Below, in pieces: positions 55,386 to 64,000 of a stretch of 64,000 bases of DNA. Location: NCBI GenBank assembly GCA_902532015.1, contig CACAGI010000002.1:1-64000 (forward strand). Reading direction: 5' to 3'. The notes beneath the pieces are model-generated. The model was not told the DNA's origin and did not search any database. It worked only from the letters and a program-made list of their open reading frames with translations. Positions within the stretch are counted from its first letter, which is position 1, and every line of letters begins with the position of its first letter. The DNA comes from an uncultured SAR86 cluster bacterium (lineage in GTDB: Bacteria > Pseudomonadota > Gammaproteobacteria > Magnimaribacterales > Magnimaribacteraceae). A program made the position numbers and the translations under genes.

Positions 55386-56041
55386 AATTTTATTTTATGC
55401 TCTTTCTATCTTCTATATTAGTTTTGGGTTGTTCTCAAAATATAACAAGATCACTTTATAAATCGATAATAATTACGTCAGATAAAGAAATAATTTCAGA
55501 TTTAGAAGGTTTAGAAACAAATTTATTGAAACATCTCAATAATCCATCTATCCAAAACTTTTCTATAGAAGATATTTTTGAAGGTACTTGGCTATCTTCC
55601 ATTAAAACTAGTCATTTATTTGATAAATCTATTTCTGTAGAGATAAAAGAACACCATCCCATAGCAAGCATAGATAAAGATAGATATATAACTCAGTCAG
55701 GAATTTCTATTTTTCCTAAAGGTAAATATAAAGAATTAAGATTAATAAACATTAGAGGTCCAGAAGATTCCATACTGAACCTAATTGATCAATCAAGAAA
55801 CCTACAGGCAAAACTTAATAGGGTTGACCTAAGAGTAATAAGTTTCGAGTTAAAGAATAAAGATCAGTTAACAGCTAAAGATAATTCTGGAACAGAATAT
55901 ATCTTTTCAAAAAAGGAATTCCGGGTTCAGCTCGAACGTCTCGAGGATTATATCTCGTTCGAACTGAACTCAGGAAAAACAGATCATATCAGATATATAG
56001 ATTTTAGATATAACAATGCTATTGCAGTTTTTTATAGCTAA
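55382..56041 (+). CDS. ftsQ: FtsQ-like divisome protein with lipobox-like N-terminus
   Basis: A 219-residue protein in front of ftsA-ftsZ. The POTRA-like part (about 25-90) and the FtsQ beta domain are recognisable: WLSSIKTSHLFDKSISVEIKEHHPIASI (in parts), ITQSGISIFPKG, and the C-terminal RYIDFRYNNAIAVFY, which corresponds to the FtsQ VDLRY motif. Unlike ordinary FtsQ it has no basic cytoplasmic tail. The protein begins MKFYFMLFLSSILVLGCSQN, which looks like a lipoprotein signal with Cys17. The start overlaps ftsL by four bases, ruling out a longer N-terminus. A short membrane anchor remains an alternative to lipidation. Confidence 0.8.
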   Translation: MKFYFMLFLSSILVLGCSQNITRSLYKSIIITSDKEIISDLEGLETNLLKHLNNPSIQNFSIEDIFEGTWLSSIKTSHLFDKSISVEIKEHHPIASIDKDRYITQSGISIFPKGKYKELRLINIRGPEDSILNLIDQSRNLQAKLNRVDLRVISFELKNKDQLTAKDNSGTEYIFSKKEFRVQLERLEDYISFELNSGKTDHIRYIDFRYNNAIAVFYS

Positions 56042-56058
56042 TAAGTAAAGGAGTAGGC

Positions 56059-57285
56059 ATGAGTAATGTGAGCAGAAACGAAATGTTAGTTGGGGTAGAT
56101 ATAGGAACTTCTAAAGTTGTCTCAATTGTAGCAGAGACTAGAGGTAATACTTTAGAGGTTATAGGCCTAGGAACACATGCTTCTAAAGGTTTAAAAAACG
56201 GAGTTGTAGTTGACATCGACTCAACTACAAATGCTATCAAACGATCAATTGAAGAAGCAGAAAGCATGGCAGGATGCCATATTGGTTCTTGTTATGTCGG
56301 TATCTCTGGTAGCCATATAAATGGTTTAAATTCAGAGGGAGTGGTTCCAATTAAAGATGGAGAAGTACGATATGGAGATGTAGACAGAGTTATTGAAACA
56401 GCGCAAGCTATGGCAATACCAGCTGATCAAAGGTTACTACATGTACTTCCAAGAGATTACATTATTGATAAGCAAGATGGAATTAAGGAACCTTTAGGAA
56501 TGGCAGGTTCTAGATTAGAGGCGAAAGTTCATTTAGTAACATGCAGTGAAAATTCCTCACAAAATATACATAAATGTATAAATGCCTCTGGTCTTGATGT
56601 AGAAGCTTTTGTACTAGAGCAGTTAGCTTCTAGTTATTCTGTCCTTACAGAAGACGAAAGGAATTTAGGAGTTTGCTTAATTGATATTGGAGGCGGAACA
56701 ACAGACATTGCAGTTTTTGTTGATGGATCTATATGTTTCACAGATGTAATACCGATAGCAGGAGATCATGTAACTAATGATATTGCTCAAGCTTTGAGGA
56801 CTCCTCCTACTGAAGCAGAGAGCATTAAACAAAAGTATGGATGTGCCGTCAGCTCAATGACTAAACCAGAAGAAATTATGATGGTTCCTGGAATGGGAGG
56901 TAGGCAAGAAAGAGAATTATCTAGACAGGCTCTAGCTGATGTATTGGAAAGAAGGTATGTTGAAATATTTAGCATGGCTCAACAAAAATTAAGTTTAAGT
57001 GGATTTGACCAGCTTATACCTGCAGGTATAGTCCTTACTGGGGGAGCTTCAAAGGTAGAAGCTGCATCTGAGTTGGCAGAAGAAATATTTCATGCTCCAG
57101 TAAGAATGGGTTCACCACATTCAGTTGAAGGATTCTCTGAGATCTTGAATAACCCAATATATGCTACTGCAGTAGGCTTACTCTTATACGGACAAAAACA
57201 GTTAGAAGAAGATCACATGAATTATATTCATAGAGATAGGAATATCTTAAATAGAATTTCTAGATGGTTTGGTGGCAACCTTTAA
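56059..57285 (+). CDS. ftsA: Cell division protein FtsA
   Basis: Actin-like protein tethering FtsZ to the membrane. The 408-residue protein has phosphate 1 VGVDIGTSKVVSIV, phosphate 2 CLIDIGGGTTDIAVF, the adenosine motif IVLTGGASKVEAAS and a C-terminal amphipathic helix (ILNRISRWFGGNL) for membrane binding. A GGAG box lies upstream of ATG 56059. ftsZ follows after 18 bases with its own GGAG-like box. Confidence 0.97.
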   Translation: MSNVSRNEMLVGVDIGTSKVVSIVAETRGNTLEVIGLGTHASKGLKNGVVVDIDSTTNAIKRSIEEAESMAGCHIGSCYVGISGSHINGLNSEGVVPIKDGEVRYGDVDRVIETAQAMAIPADQRLLHVLPRDYIIDKQDGIKEPLGMAGSRLEAKVHLVTCSENSSQNIHKCINASGLDVEAFVLEQLASSYSVLTEDERNLGVCLIDIGGGTTDIAVFVDGSICFTDVIPIAGDHVTNDIAQALRTPPTEAESIKQKYGCAVSSMTKPEEIMMVPGMGGRQERELSRQALADVLERRYVEIFSMAQQKLSLSGFDQLIPAGIVLTGGASKVEAASELAEEIFHAPVRMGSPHSVEGFSEILNNPIYATAVGLLLYGQKQLEEDHMNYIHRDRNILNRISRWFGGNL

Positions 57286-57303
57286 TAAACGGAGATAATA
57301 GAT

Positions 57304-58458
57304 ATGAGTGAATGGGAAATAGTTGAAGAAGTAAAAGAAAATGCTTCTATAAGAGTAATAGGAGTTGGTGGAGGGGGAGGTAATGCTGTGCAACACATGG
57401 TTGAAGGAGGTATAGAAGGTGCTGAATTCATATCAGTTAACACTGACAGACAGGCATTGGATAAGAATGATGCTGGAACAAAGTTAATTTTAGGAAAAGA
57501 GATAACAAATGGACTAGGAGCTGGTGCTAATCCAGAAATTGGTAGAGAAGCTGCCTTAGAGGATAGAGATAAACTTAGGGATATGCTTAAGGGTACTGAT
57601 ATGGTATTTATAACTGCCGGAATGGGAGGTGGAACGGGAACAGGAGCTGCACCTATTGTAGCTCAGGTTTCAAAAGAACTGGGAATCTTGACAGTTGCAG
57701 TTGTGACAAAACCTTTTGAATTAGAAGGCAATAAGCGCATGAAAATAGCTCAAGAGGGTATTAAAGAATTAGTAGATGAAGTTGATTCTTTAATTACTAT
57801 ACCAAACCAAAAATTATTAGAAGTTTTAGGAGAAGATTGCAGTATGTTAGAGGCTTTTAAGCAAGCTAACGACGTTTTAGGAGGAGCAGTAAGAGGCATA
57901 TCAGATATCATAGTTAGGCCAGGGCTAATAAACGTAGATTTTGCAGATGTTAAAACTGTTATGTCTGAAAAAGGCACTGCTATGATGGGTACTGGCACAG
58001 CAACAGGGCCAGATAGAGCTAGAATTGCTGCTGAACATGCCGTTTCAAGCAAACTTCTTGAAGATATAAGTTTAAAAGATGCGAAAGGGGTTCTTGTAAA
58101 TATAACTGCTGGAGCTGATCTTTCTTTGGGAGAGATACAAGCTGTTGGTGATTGCATAAACAATTTTGCTTCTGAAGAGGCTATTATTGTTACTGGAACT
58201 GTAATGGATGAGAATGCTAGTAATGATTTAACAGTTACTGTTATTGCTACAGGTCTTAATTCTTCTTTGCAAAGTGTTTCGACAAAAAATAACCAAAGAG
58301 TTCAATCTTTAACTGAAAGACAACCTTTGCCCCTAAGTGATGCAGCTCAGCAATTATTAGAAAATCCTCCTTCTATAGAGAAAGTAATAACTAAAGATTC
58401 TGAGATTGAAGATGATTATTTAGATATACCATCTTTTGTTAGGACACAACTAGATTAA
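57304..58458 (+). CDS. ftsZ: Cell division protein FtsZ
   Basis: Tubulin-like GTPase forming the Z ring. The 384-residue protein has the nucleotide loop VGGGGGNAV, the tubulin signature [13 protein letters not shown], the T7 loop [11 protein letters not shown] and a short linker. The conserved C-terminal peptide [14 protein letters not shown] matches the form that binds FtsA and ZipA. ftsI follows after 11 bases, whereas lpxC is the common neighbour. Confidence 0.98.
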   Translation: MSEWEIVEEVKENASIRVIGVGGGGGNAVQHMVEGGIEGAEFISVNTDRQALDKNDAGTKLILGKEITNGLGAGANPEIGREAALEDRDKLRDMLKGTDMVFITAGMGGGTGTGAAPIVAQVSKELGILTVAVVTKPFELEGNKRMKIAQEGIKELVDEVDSLITIPNQKLLEVLGEDCSMLEAFKQANDVLGGAVRGISDIIVRPGLINVDFADVKTVMSEKGTAMMGTGTATGPDRARIAAEHAVSSKLLEDISLKDAKGVLVNITAGADLSLGEIQAVGDCINNFASEEAIIVTGTVMDENASNDLTVTVIATGLNSSLQSVSTKNNQRVQSLTERQPLPLSDAAQQLLENPPSIEKVITKDSEIEDDYLDIPSFVRTQLD

Positions 58459-58469
58459 TCAATCAGTCG

Positions 58470-60122
58470 ATGCCTTCCTCGAGATTTTTATATTCTTCAG
58501 GAAGGATAGTTTTTGTCCAGATCCTTTTTGTTCTTGGTTTTTTGATACTTGTAGCAAGGTTGATCTATCTCCAACTTTTCCAAGATGTTTTTTTAGATAG
58601 TCAAGTTTTATCTAGGTCACATTCAGAATATTCTCTACTAGCTCCAAGGGGAAGGATATTAGACAGAGAGAATAATATATTAGCCTTTGACGTAATAAGC
58701 TATTCAATTGGAATAGACTTCTCTAAATTTAATAAAACCCAAAAATCTATTTCTGTATTATCAGAAATATTAAATATACAAGAAGCAAGTATTTTAGGCT
58801 CAATTAACAAACAAAATAAAGGTTATAGAGAAATTATTAGGAATATTAGTCCCAAAACTAAATTAGCCCTAGAAAAACAAAACATTAAAGGTTTATATTT
58901 TAAAAAGAATCTAAGAAGAACTTATCCTCAAAAAAATACTACTGCTCATGTTGTCGGTTTAACTGATATTGATAGAAATGGAATACAAGGAACAGAGTTA
59001 GTCTTTAATAATGAACTTGAAGGTAAGGAAGGTAAATTTGTAGGCGTAAAGGGTTCGGGTAATACCAAGATAGAAGGAGAAAGAAGAGAAGCTAGGCCTG
59101 GAAATGATATTGCCCTTACCATTGATATCAATTTTCAGTCTATTGCTTACCATCAATTAAATAAAGCTATTGATAAATATAAAGCACTCTCAGGATCCGT
59201 AGTTATAGTGCAACCAAAGACTGGTGAGATATTGTCTTTGGTAAGTTATCCTTCTTTCAATCCTTTAAATAGAAAAAATATTAAAGATATGTCTATCTTT
59301 AGGAATAGGGCTTCTATAGATGTTTTCGAACCTGGTTCTGTATTAAAACCTATAGCTATGTCTGCAATTATAGAATCGCGTAAAGAAAACCTAGATTCTA
59401 TAATCGAAACTTCTCCGGGATGGATAGAGGTGTCTGGCTATAAAACAAGTGACTTTAAGGATTATGGAAAACTAAATCTTTCTCAAATAATCTCATTATC
59501 AAGTAATGTTGGAATGGTTAAGCTTTGTTCTAATCAAGAAATAGAATATTTAACTGACTATTATAAGAAGTTTGGTATAGGCGAATATCCAATAAGCATC
59601 ATGTTACCTGCTAGAGAAGGATTTTTGCCACACCATAGTGAATTTACTCTTAGAGATAAAGTTAGTTCTTGTTATGGATATGGACTGACTTTATCTGCCT
59701 TGCAGATCGCTCAAGCATATATGGTTTTTGCTAATGATGGTTATTTTAAAGAGTTGAGACTATTCAAAGATAAGTTATTTGAATCCAATCAAGAGACACA
59801 AGTCATTTCTCATGAAACTAATAGGATAATAATTAAAATGCTTGAAGAGACTGTTAATTCAAACACTGGAACAGCTAGAGCGGCCAGGATTGAAGGAAAA
59901 ACAGTAGCTGGAAAGACTGGAACCGCAATGGAATCTTTAGAAGAAAACACTTCTTATACAGCAACTTTTTCAGGGTTTGTTCCATCAAATGACCCTGAAT
60001 ATCTTGCTGTTGTAGTTTTGCATGGCCTAAAGGGAGAAGAGTCTTCTGGTGGCAGGGTTGCTGCTCCTGTTTTCTCAAACATAATGCATGAAATATATTT
60101 GTTAAATGATTTAGAAATATAA
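58470..60122 (+). CDS. ftsI: Peptidoglycan D,D-transpeptidase FtsI (PBP3)
   Basis: Septal transpeptidase. The 550-residue protein has one N-terminal transmembrane helix (about 12-34), a dimerisation/pedestal domain and the transpeptidase domain. Ser290 is in SVLK (290-293), SSN at 344-346 and KTG at 482-484, so the active site is intact. ATG 58470 lies 11 bases after ftsZ. murE begins one base after its stop. Confidence 0.97.
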   Translation: MPSSRFLYSSGRIVFVQILFVLGFLILVARLIYLQLFQDVFLDSQVLSRSHSEYSLLAPRGRILDRENNILAFDVISYSIGIDFSKFNKTQKSISVLSEILNIQEASILGSINKQNKGYREIIRNISPKTKLALEKQNIKGLYFKKNLRRTYPQKNTTAHVVGLTDIDRNGIQGTELVFNNELEGKEGKFVGVKGSGNTKIEGERREARPGNDIALTIDINFQSIAYHQLNKAIDKYKALSGSVVIVQPKTGEILSLVSYPSFNPLNRKNIKDMSIFRNRASIDVFEPGSVLKPIAMSAIIESRKENLDSIIETSPGWIEVSGYKTSDFKDYGKLNLSQIISLSSNVGMVKLCSNQEIEYLTDYYKKFGIGEYPISIMLPAREGFLPHHSEFTLRDKVSSCYGYGLTLSALQIAQAYMVFANDGYFKELRLFKDKLFESNQETQVISHETNRIIIKMLEETVNSNTGTARAARIEGKTVAGKTGTAMESLEENTSYTATFSGFVPSNDPEYLAVVVLHGLKGEESSGGRVAAPVFSNIMHEIYLLNDLEI

Positions 60123-60123
60123 A

Positions 60124-61575
60124 ATGATGGATTCAAAAGATTTTATGCCAGAATTAGTAAGATCTACTAATTTTAAAAATTGTAAAATTACTAGCCTTCA
60201 CCTAGATAGCAGAGAGGTAAAGAAAGGAGGTGTATTTTTTGCAATCAAAGGCAAAAACCTAAGTGGAATTGATTTTATTGAAGAAGCAAAATCTAAAGGC
60301 GCTGAATTAATCATCTCGGAGGAATTAGTCAAAGATAAGGAGGTAATACATTGCAGTGATCTTAAACAATTGTTAGGAAAATTTTCAACAAGGTTTTACT
60401 CCTCTCCTAGTAAGAAATTAACAACTTTTTGTGCGACTGGGACTAATGGAAAGACAACTTCTGTAGAGGCTTATTCAAAAATCTGCAAAAATCTGGGTAA
60501 ACAATGTGGCTATTTAAGCACCATTGGTAAATCGGTAGATGGTAAAAAAGTTAATGAGCCTTCTCCTCTAACAACTCCAGACCCAATTTCATTAAATAAA
60601 AGTTTCTCTGAGATGTTATTAAAAGGAACTACTCATGCTGCATTCGAAGCTTCTTCTCATGGCTTAGACCAGGGTAGATTATCGGGGATAGACATAGATT
60701 ATGCTGTACTGACTAGTTTTTCTCATGATCACCTCGATTACCATAAATCTATAGAAGAATATGGAAATTCAAAAAGGTTACTATTTAAAGAGCTTAAACC
60801 TAGCAACTCATTTATTCAGATTGATAGCGAATTTGGAAAAAATCTTTATGAAAATCTTCTAAAAGATGGAGCTGAAGTTTTCAGTGTATCTTTAAAAGAA
60901 GAATCAGACTTTTACGCTTCATTCCAGAAGAATAATGACTCTTTAGAAGTTAACTTTAAGTCGCCTTATGGATCGTTTGAATTTACTTTGGGAACTATTT
61001 CAAGGTATATAGCGTCAAATGTTATATGCTCTTTGGCAGCACTTTGTGTTGAAGGCATAGAGCTAAATGAGCTTGCAGGGTGTGTTTCTGATATTGCTCT
61101 TTCACAAGGCAGGTTAGAAGCTATTCGAATAGGCAAAGATATTTGCTATGTTGATTATGCTCATACCCCAGAAGCTCTAAAACACTCTTTATCAGAAATT
61201 AGGGAGTTTCATGAAGGAGAAATATGGTGCGTTTTTGGTTGTGGTGGAAATAGAGATAAAGAGAAGAGGCCTATTATGGGTGAAATAGCAGAGAATTATA
61301 GCGACCATGTAATAATTACTGACGACAATCCCAGAAATGAAGCTTCTACAAAGATAATGGCTGAGATATTGGAAGGAACTAAAAAATCTGCAACTGTAAA
61401 AACTATTTCAAATCGCAAAGCAGCAATTAAATTTACATTAGAAGAAATGGCTAAAAGAAAGAGTATGAATATTATGTTACTTGCGGGAAAGGGTCATGAG
61501 AATTATCAAATTATAGGATCTGAAAGAAAACCATTTGATGATAGAGAAACATTAATTTCCTTAGGTAGAAAATAA
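60124..61575 (+). CDS. murE: UDP-MurNAc-tripeptide synthetase MurE (meso-DAP type)
   Basis: Adds meso-diaminopimelate to UDP-MurNAc-Ala-Glu. The 483-residue protein has the substrate domain (LDSREVKKGGVFFAIKG), the ATP loop CATGTNGKTTS, EASSHGLDQGRL and the DNPR motif in ITDDNPRNEAST that specifies meso-DAP over lysine. A second ATG one codon on is an alternative start. murF starts five bases after the stop. Confidence 0.97.
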   Translation: MMDSKDFMPELVRSTNFKNCKITSLHLDSREVKKGGVFFAIKGKNLSGIDFIEEAKSKGAELIISEELVKDKEVIHCSDLKQLLGKFSTRFYSSPSKKLTTFCATGTNGKTTSVEAYSKICKNLGKQCGYLSTIGKSVDGKKVNEPSPLTTPDPISLNKSFSEMLLKGTTHAAFEASSHGLDQGRLSGIDIDYAVLTSFSHDHLDYHKSIEEYGNSKRLLFKELKPSNSFIQIDSEFGKNLYENLLKDGAEVFSVSLKEESDFYASFQKNNDSLEVNFKSPYGSFEFTLGTISRYIASNVICSLAALCVEGIELNELAGCVSDIALSQGRLEAIRIGKDICYVDYAHTPEALKHSLSEIREFHEGEIWCVFGCGGNRDKEKRPIMGEIAENYSDHVIITDDNPRNEASTKIMAEILEGTKKSATVKTISNRKAAIKFTLEEMAKRKSMNIMLLAGKGHENYQIIGSERKPFDDRETLISLGRK

Positions 61576-61580
61576 GAGTA

Positions 61581-62918
61581 ATGGAATTAAAAGATCTTGC
61601 TCTAGTTTCAAATGGTTTGTTACATGGAGATTCTTTAGAAATATCAGAATTTAGTATTGATACTAGGTCCGTAAAGGAGGGGGACGTTTATATTGCAATT
61701 AAAGGTAATAATTTTGATGGGCATGACTTTATTGAAGAAGCTGAAAATAAAAAAGCGAAAGCACTAATAGTAAATAAAGTTGTTAGATCTAATTTACCCT
61801 TTGTAGTTGTTAGCAATACGCTTAATTTTATGGAAGCCATAGCTGCGCATAATCGATCTTCTTTCAAAGGGAATGTTATTGGAATAACTGGAACCAATGG
61901 AAAAACAACATCTAAGCAAATTATTTCAAATTTATTATCGCAAATACATAAAACTCATAAGACAGAAGGAAATAAGAACAATCACATAGGTGTTCCTTTA
62001 TCTATGTTAAATATGGTGAATGAATATTTAAGCTCTGTGATTGAAATAGGTACTAGTCAAGTTGGAGAAATCAAGAGCCTTACCAGCCTCGTTAGGCCTA
62101 ATATAGCAGCTATAACGAATGTTTCTGCTGGACATCTAGAAGGTCTAAGAGATACAGATTCAATTGCAAAAGAAAAAGGAGATATTCTTCAATTTTCTGA
62201 TTCTGAAGGAGTGGCAGTTTTACCTCGAGATTCTAGTTTTTTTAATTCTTGGATTAATAGTACTAATGCAAAGAAGATAGTTAGTTTTGGTTTCCATAAG
62301 GATTCTGATTTTAGGGTTATGAGCCCTACAATTGATGTAGTAAATAATTTAACAAGTTTTCAGTTGATACATAGCGGTTATAGAGAAGAATGTTCAATAA
62401 ACGGCATTGGTATTCATAATTCTTTAAATGCAGCTATGGGGTTAGCAATTTGTTCTGTTCTAGGTTTAAATATTACAGAAGTTAAAGGTGCACTTCGCTA
62501 TGTAGATTTTCCAGAAAGAAGACTTTCTATTCATAAATCCATAGCCAATTCTATTCTCATAGATGATTCTTATAACTCCAATCCAGCCTCAATGAAAACT
62601 TCTATTGATGTTATAGATTCAATGAAGAACTATACAAAGATCTGCATATTTGGAGAAATGAAGGAGCTTGCAAAGGATTCACGATCTTTGCATTTAGATG
62701 CTTATCAATATGCAAAGGATAAGGTAGATTATTTTTACTGCTTAGGCGAAGACTGGAAGGATATTAGAGGTTTTGAAAATAAGAATTTCAAGATGTTCTC
62801 TAGTCACGAGGAATTATACGAGAGTGTTAAAGAATTAATAAATCAAAACACTGTAACACTTGTAAAAGGTTCAAGATCAACGAGAATGGATATTGTTGCT
62901 GATAAATTAAAAAATTAG
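61581..62918 (+). CDS. murF: UDP-MurNAc-pentapeptide synthetase MurF
   Basis: Adds D-Ala-D-Ala to complete the precursor peptide. The 445-residue protein has the substrate domain FSIDTRSVKEGDVYIAIKG (two parts), the ATP loop IGITGTNGKTTSK, EGNKNNHIGVPL and DDSYNSNPASMK. The order ftsI-murE-murF-mraY is the standard one. mraY starts three bases after its stop. Confidence 0.97.
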   Translation: MELKDLALVSNGLLHGDSLEISEFSIDTRSVKEGDVYIAIKGNNFDGHDFIEEAENKKAKALIVNKVVRSNLPFVVVSNTLNFMEAIAAHNRSSFKGNVIGITGTNGKTTSKQIISNLLSQIHKTHKTEGNKNNHIGVPLSMLNMVNEYLSSVIEIGTSQVGEIKSLTSLVRPNIAAITNVSAGHLEGLRDTDSIAKEKGDILQFSDSEGVAVLPRDSSFFNSWINSTNAKKIVSFGFHKDSDFRVMSPTIDVVNNLTSFQLIHSGYREECSINGIGIHNSLNAAMGLAICSVLGLNITEVKGALRYVDFPERRLSIHKSIANSILIDDSYNSNPASMKTSIDVIDSMKNYTKICIFGEMKELAKDSRSLHLDAYQYAKDKVDYFYCLGEDWKDIRGFENKNFKMFSSHEELYESVKELINQNTVTLVKGSRSTRMDIVADKLKN

Positions 62919-62921
62919 AAT

Positions 62922-64000
62922 ATGCTATTACCTGTATTTGAATACCTAAGTGAATTTTTTGGACCGTTTAGAGTAGTAGAGTTTCTATCTACAAGAGCAA
63001 TATTAGCGACTTTAACTTCATTGCTTTTTGCCTTAATTCTAGGACCAAAATTCATTAATAAAATGAAAGATATTCAAGTAGGTCAGGTTATAAGAAAGGA
63101 AGGCCCAGAAACCCACCTTTCTAAGCAAGGAACTCCTACTATGGGAGGAACATTAATATTAAGCTCTATATTCCTAAGTGTTTTGTTATGGGGAGACTTA
63201 GAAAATCGATATTTGTGGGTAGCTTTTTTAACAACTATTTCTTTTGGAGTATTAGGATGGATCGACGATAGATTAAAGATCAAACACAAGTCTAGCGATG
63301 GACTTTCAGCTTCTAGTAAGATCTTTTGGCAATCTGTGATAGCTATAGCAGCTTGCTCTTTTTTATTTTATAGTCATGAGAATATAAAAGAAGTTAGCTT
63401 AATAGTCCCTTTCTTTAAAGATATATCAATACCCTTGGGCATAGGCTTTATTTTTCTTTCTTACTTTGTTGTTTTAGGAACCAGTAATGCAGTTAATTTA
63501 ACTGATGGTTTGGATGGCTTAGCCATCTTACCTTGCGTGATGGTAGCTGCTGGATTAGGAATCATCGGGTATCTTGCTGGAAATATTATTTACGCTGACT
63601 TTCTAAATATCCCTTATTTGCCTGGAACCGGTGAGATGATTGTATTTTGTGGTGCTTTAGTTGGATCTGGAATAGGCTTCTTATGGTTTAATACTTATCC
63701 CGCCCAGGTTTTTATGGGCGATGTTGGATCTCTTTCTTTAGGTGCTGCTTTAGGCATAGTTACAGTTATCATCAGGCACGAGTATGTTTTATTAGTAATG
63801 GGAGGTCTTTTTGTTGTTGAAGCCCTGTCAGTTATTGTTCAGGTAACTTCTTATAAACTTACAGGTAAACGTATTTTTCAAATGGCTCCTTTACATCATC
63901 ATTACGAACTTAAAGGTTGGCCTGAGCCGAGGGTGATTGTCAGATTTTGGATAATTACTTTCATGTTAGTTTTACTTGGTCTTGCTTTATTGAGATTAAG
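62922..64000 (+). CDS. mraY: Phospho-MurNAc-pentapeptide transferase MraY (3' end outside window)
   Basis: Transfers phospho-MurNAc-pentapeptide to undecaprenyl phosphate to make lipid I. The frame from ATG 62922 runs to the edge with 359 complete codons and no stop, so only the last residue or two are missing. Family motifs include [18 protein letters not shown] (start), GTPTMGG, the DDR metal site in GWIDDRLKI, the [10 protein letters not shown] motif and the C-terminal [23 protein letters not shown] in two parts. It is highly hydrophobic with about ten helices. It continues the dcw cluster to the right. Confidence 0.96.
   Translation, partial: MLLPVFEYLSEFFGPFRVVEFLSTRAILATLTSLLFALILGPKFINKMKDIQVGQVIRKEGPETHLSKQGTPTMGGTLILSSIFLSVLLWGDLENRYLWVAFLTTISFGVLGWIDDRLKIKHKSSDGLSASSKIFWQSVIAIAACSFLFYSHENIKEVSLIVPFFKDISIPLGIGFIFLSYFVVLGTSNAVNLTDGLDGLAILPCVMVAAGLGIIGYLAGNIIYADFLNIPYLPGTGEMIVFCGALVGSGIGFLWFNTYPAQVFMGDVGSLSLGAALGIVTVIIRHEYVLLVMGGLFVVEALSVIVQVTSYKLTGKRIFQMAPLHHHYELKGWPEPRVIVRFWIITFMLVLLGLALLRL

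Noticed and set aside
57750-58163. 137-codon open frame antisense to ftsZ
   Set aside because: Overlaps a highly conserved ftsZ region and has no recognisable motif, so it is a chance frame.

Overview
The window is a dense, AT-rich stretch of a gammaproteobacterial chromosome. It carries only housekeeping and cell-envelope genes, with no insertion sequence, phage, integron or CRISPR array. Gene order follows the Pseudomonas-type arrangement block by block: carB-greA-rlmE-ftsH-glmM-tpiA-secG-tRNAs-rimP-nusA-infB-rbfA-truB-rpsO-pnp; ychF-pth-rplY-prs-ispE-lolB against prfA-prmC; gatCAB against mreBCD-yhdP; rpoN-lptB-lptA-kdsD-yrbG; mlaC-murA-hisG-hisD and degS; rplM-rpsI-petABC-sspA; lpoA against rsmI-rnpB-mraZ and the division/cell-wall (dcw) cluster. 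Low G+C, very short intergenic gaps and repeated loss of single genes from conserved operons suggest a streamlined marine gammaproteobacterium. A SAR86-like lineage is my guess and is an inference; no 16S rRNA gene is present to test it.

Layout. 1-14867: carbamoyl-phosphate synthase end, transcript cleavage factor, rRNA methyltransferase, FtsH protease, amino-sugar and triose-phosphate enzymes, SecG, tRNA-Leu(GAG), initiator tRNA, and the nusA-infB-pnp translation/RNA block. 14868-16590: accessory stretch with two related small membrane proteins, each followed by its own terminator, an alpha/beta hydrolase and a possible 44-residue ORF. 16587-23499: tRNA-Met, ychF, pth, rplY, prs, tRNA-Gln, ispE and lolB on the minus strand, then prfA-prmC on the plus strand. 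23499-27902: a GH84 O-GlcNAcase-like enzyme coupled to prmC, an acyl-CoA ligase, a MaoC-type hydratase and two tandem TetR-like proteins. 27891-37328: GatCAB amidotransferase, the MreBCD shape system and YhdP. 37330-46865: sigma-54, LPS transport and KDO genes, a Ca2+/Na+ antiporter, a lone mlaC, murA, hisG, hisD and degS. 47042-53567: ribosomal proteins L13 and S9, the cytochrome bc1 complex, SspA, LpoA, RsmI and RNase P RNA. 53670-64000: MraZ operator and a rearranged dcw cluster, mraZ-rsmH-ftsL-ftsQ-ftsA-ftsZ-ftsI-murE-murF-mraY.

Envelope biogenesis dominates. MurA, MurE, MurF and MraY make peptidoglycan precursors, FtsLQAZI and MreBCD direct their use, LpoA may activate synthesis, LptA/LptB and KdsD serve LPS, and LolB, MlaC and YhdP serve outer-membrane lipids. 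Conserved neighbours are missing at several junctions: folP, hemA, kdsC, lptC, mlaFED, maf/rng and sspB. The most notable observations are the dcw cluster with ftsQAZ between ftsL and ftsI, an FtsQ with a lipobox-like N-terminus, the apparently cytoplasmic O-GlcNAcase-like enzyme, the paired small membrane proteins, and an initiator tRNA with a U1-U72 mismatch.
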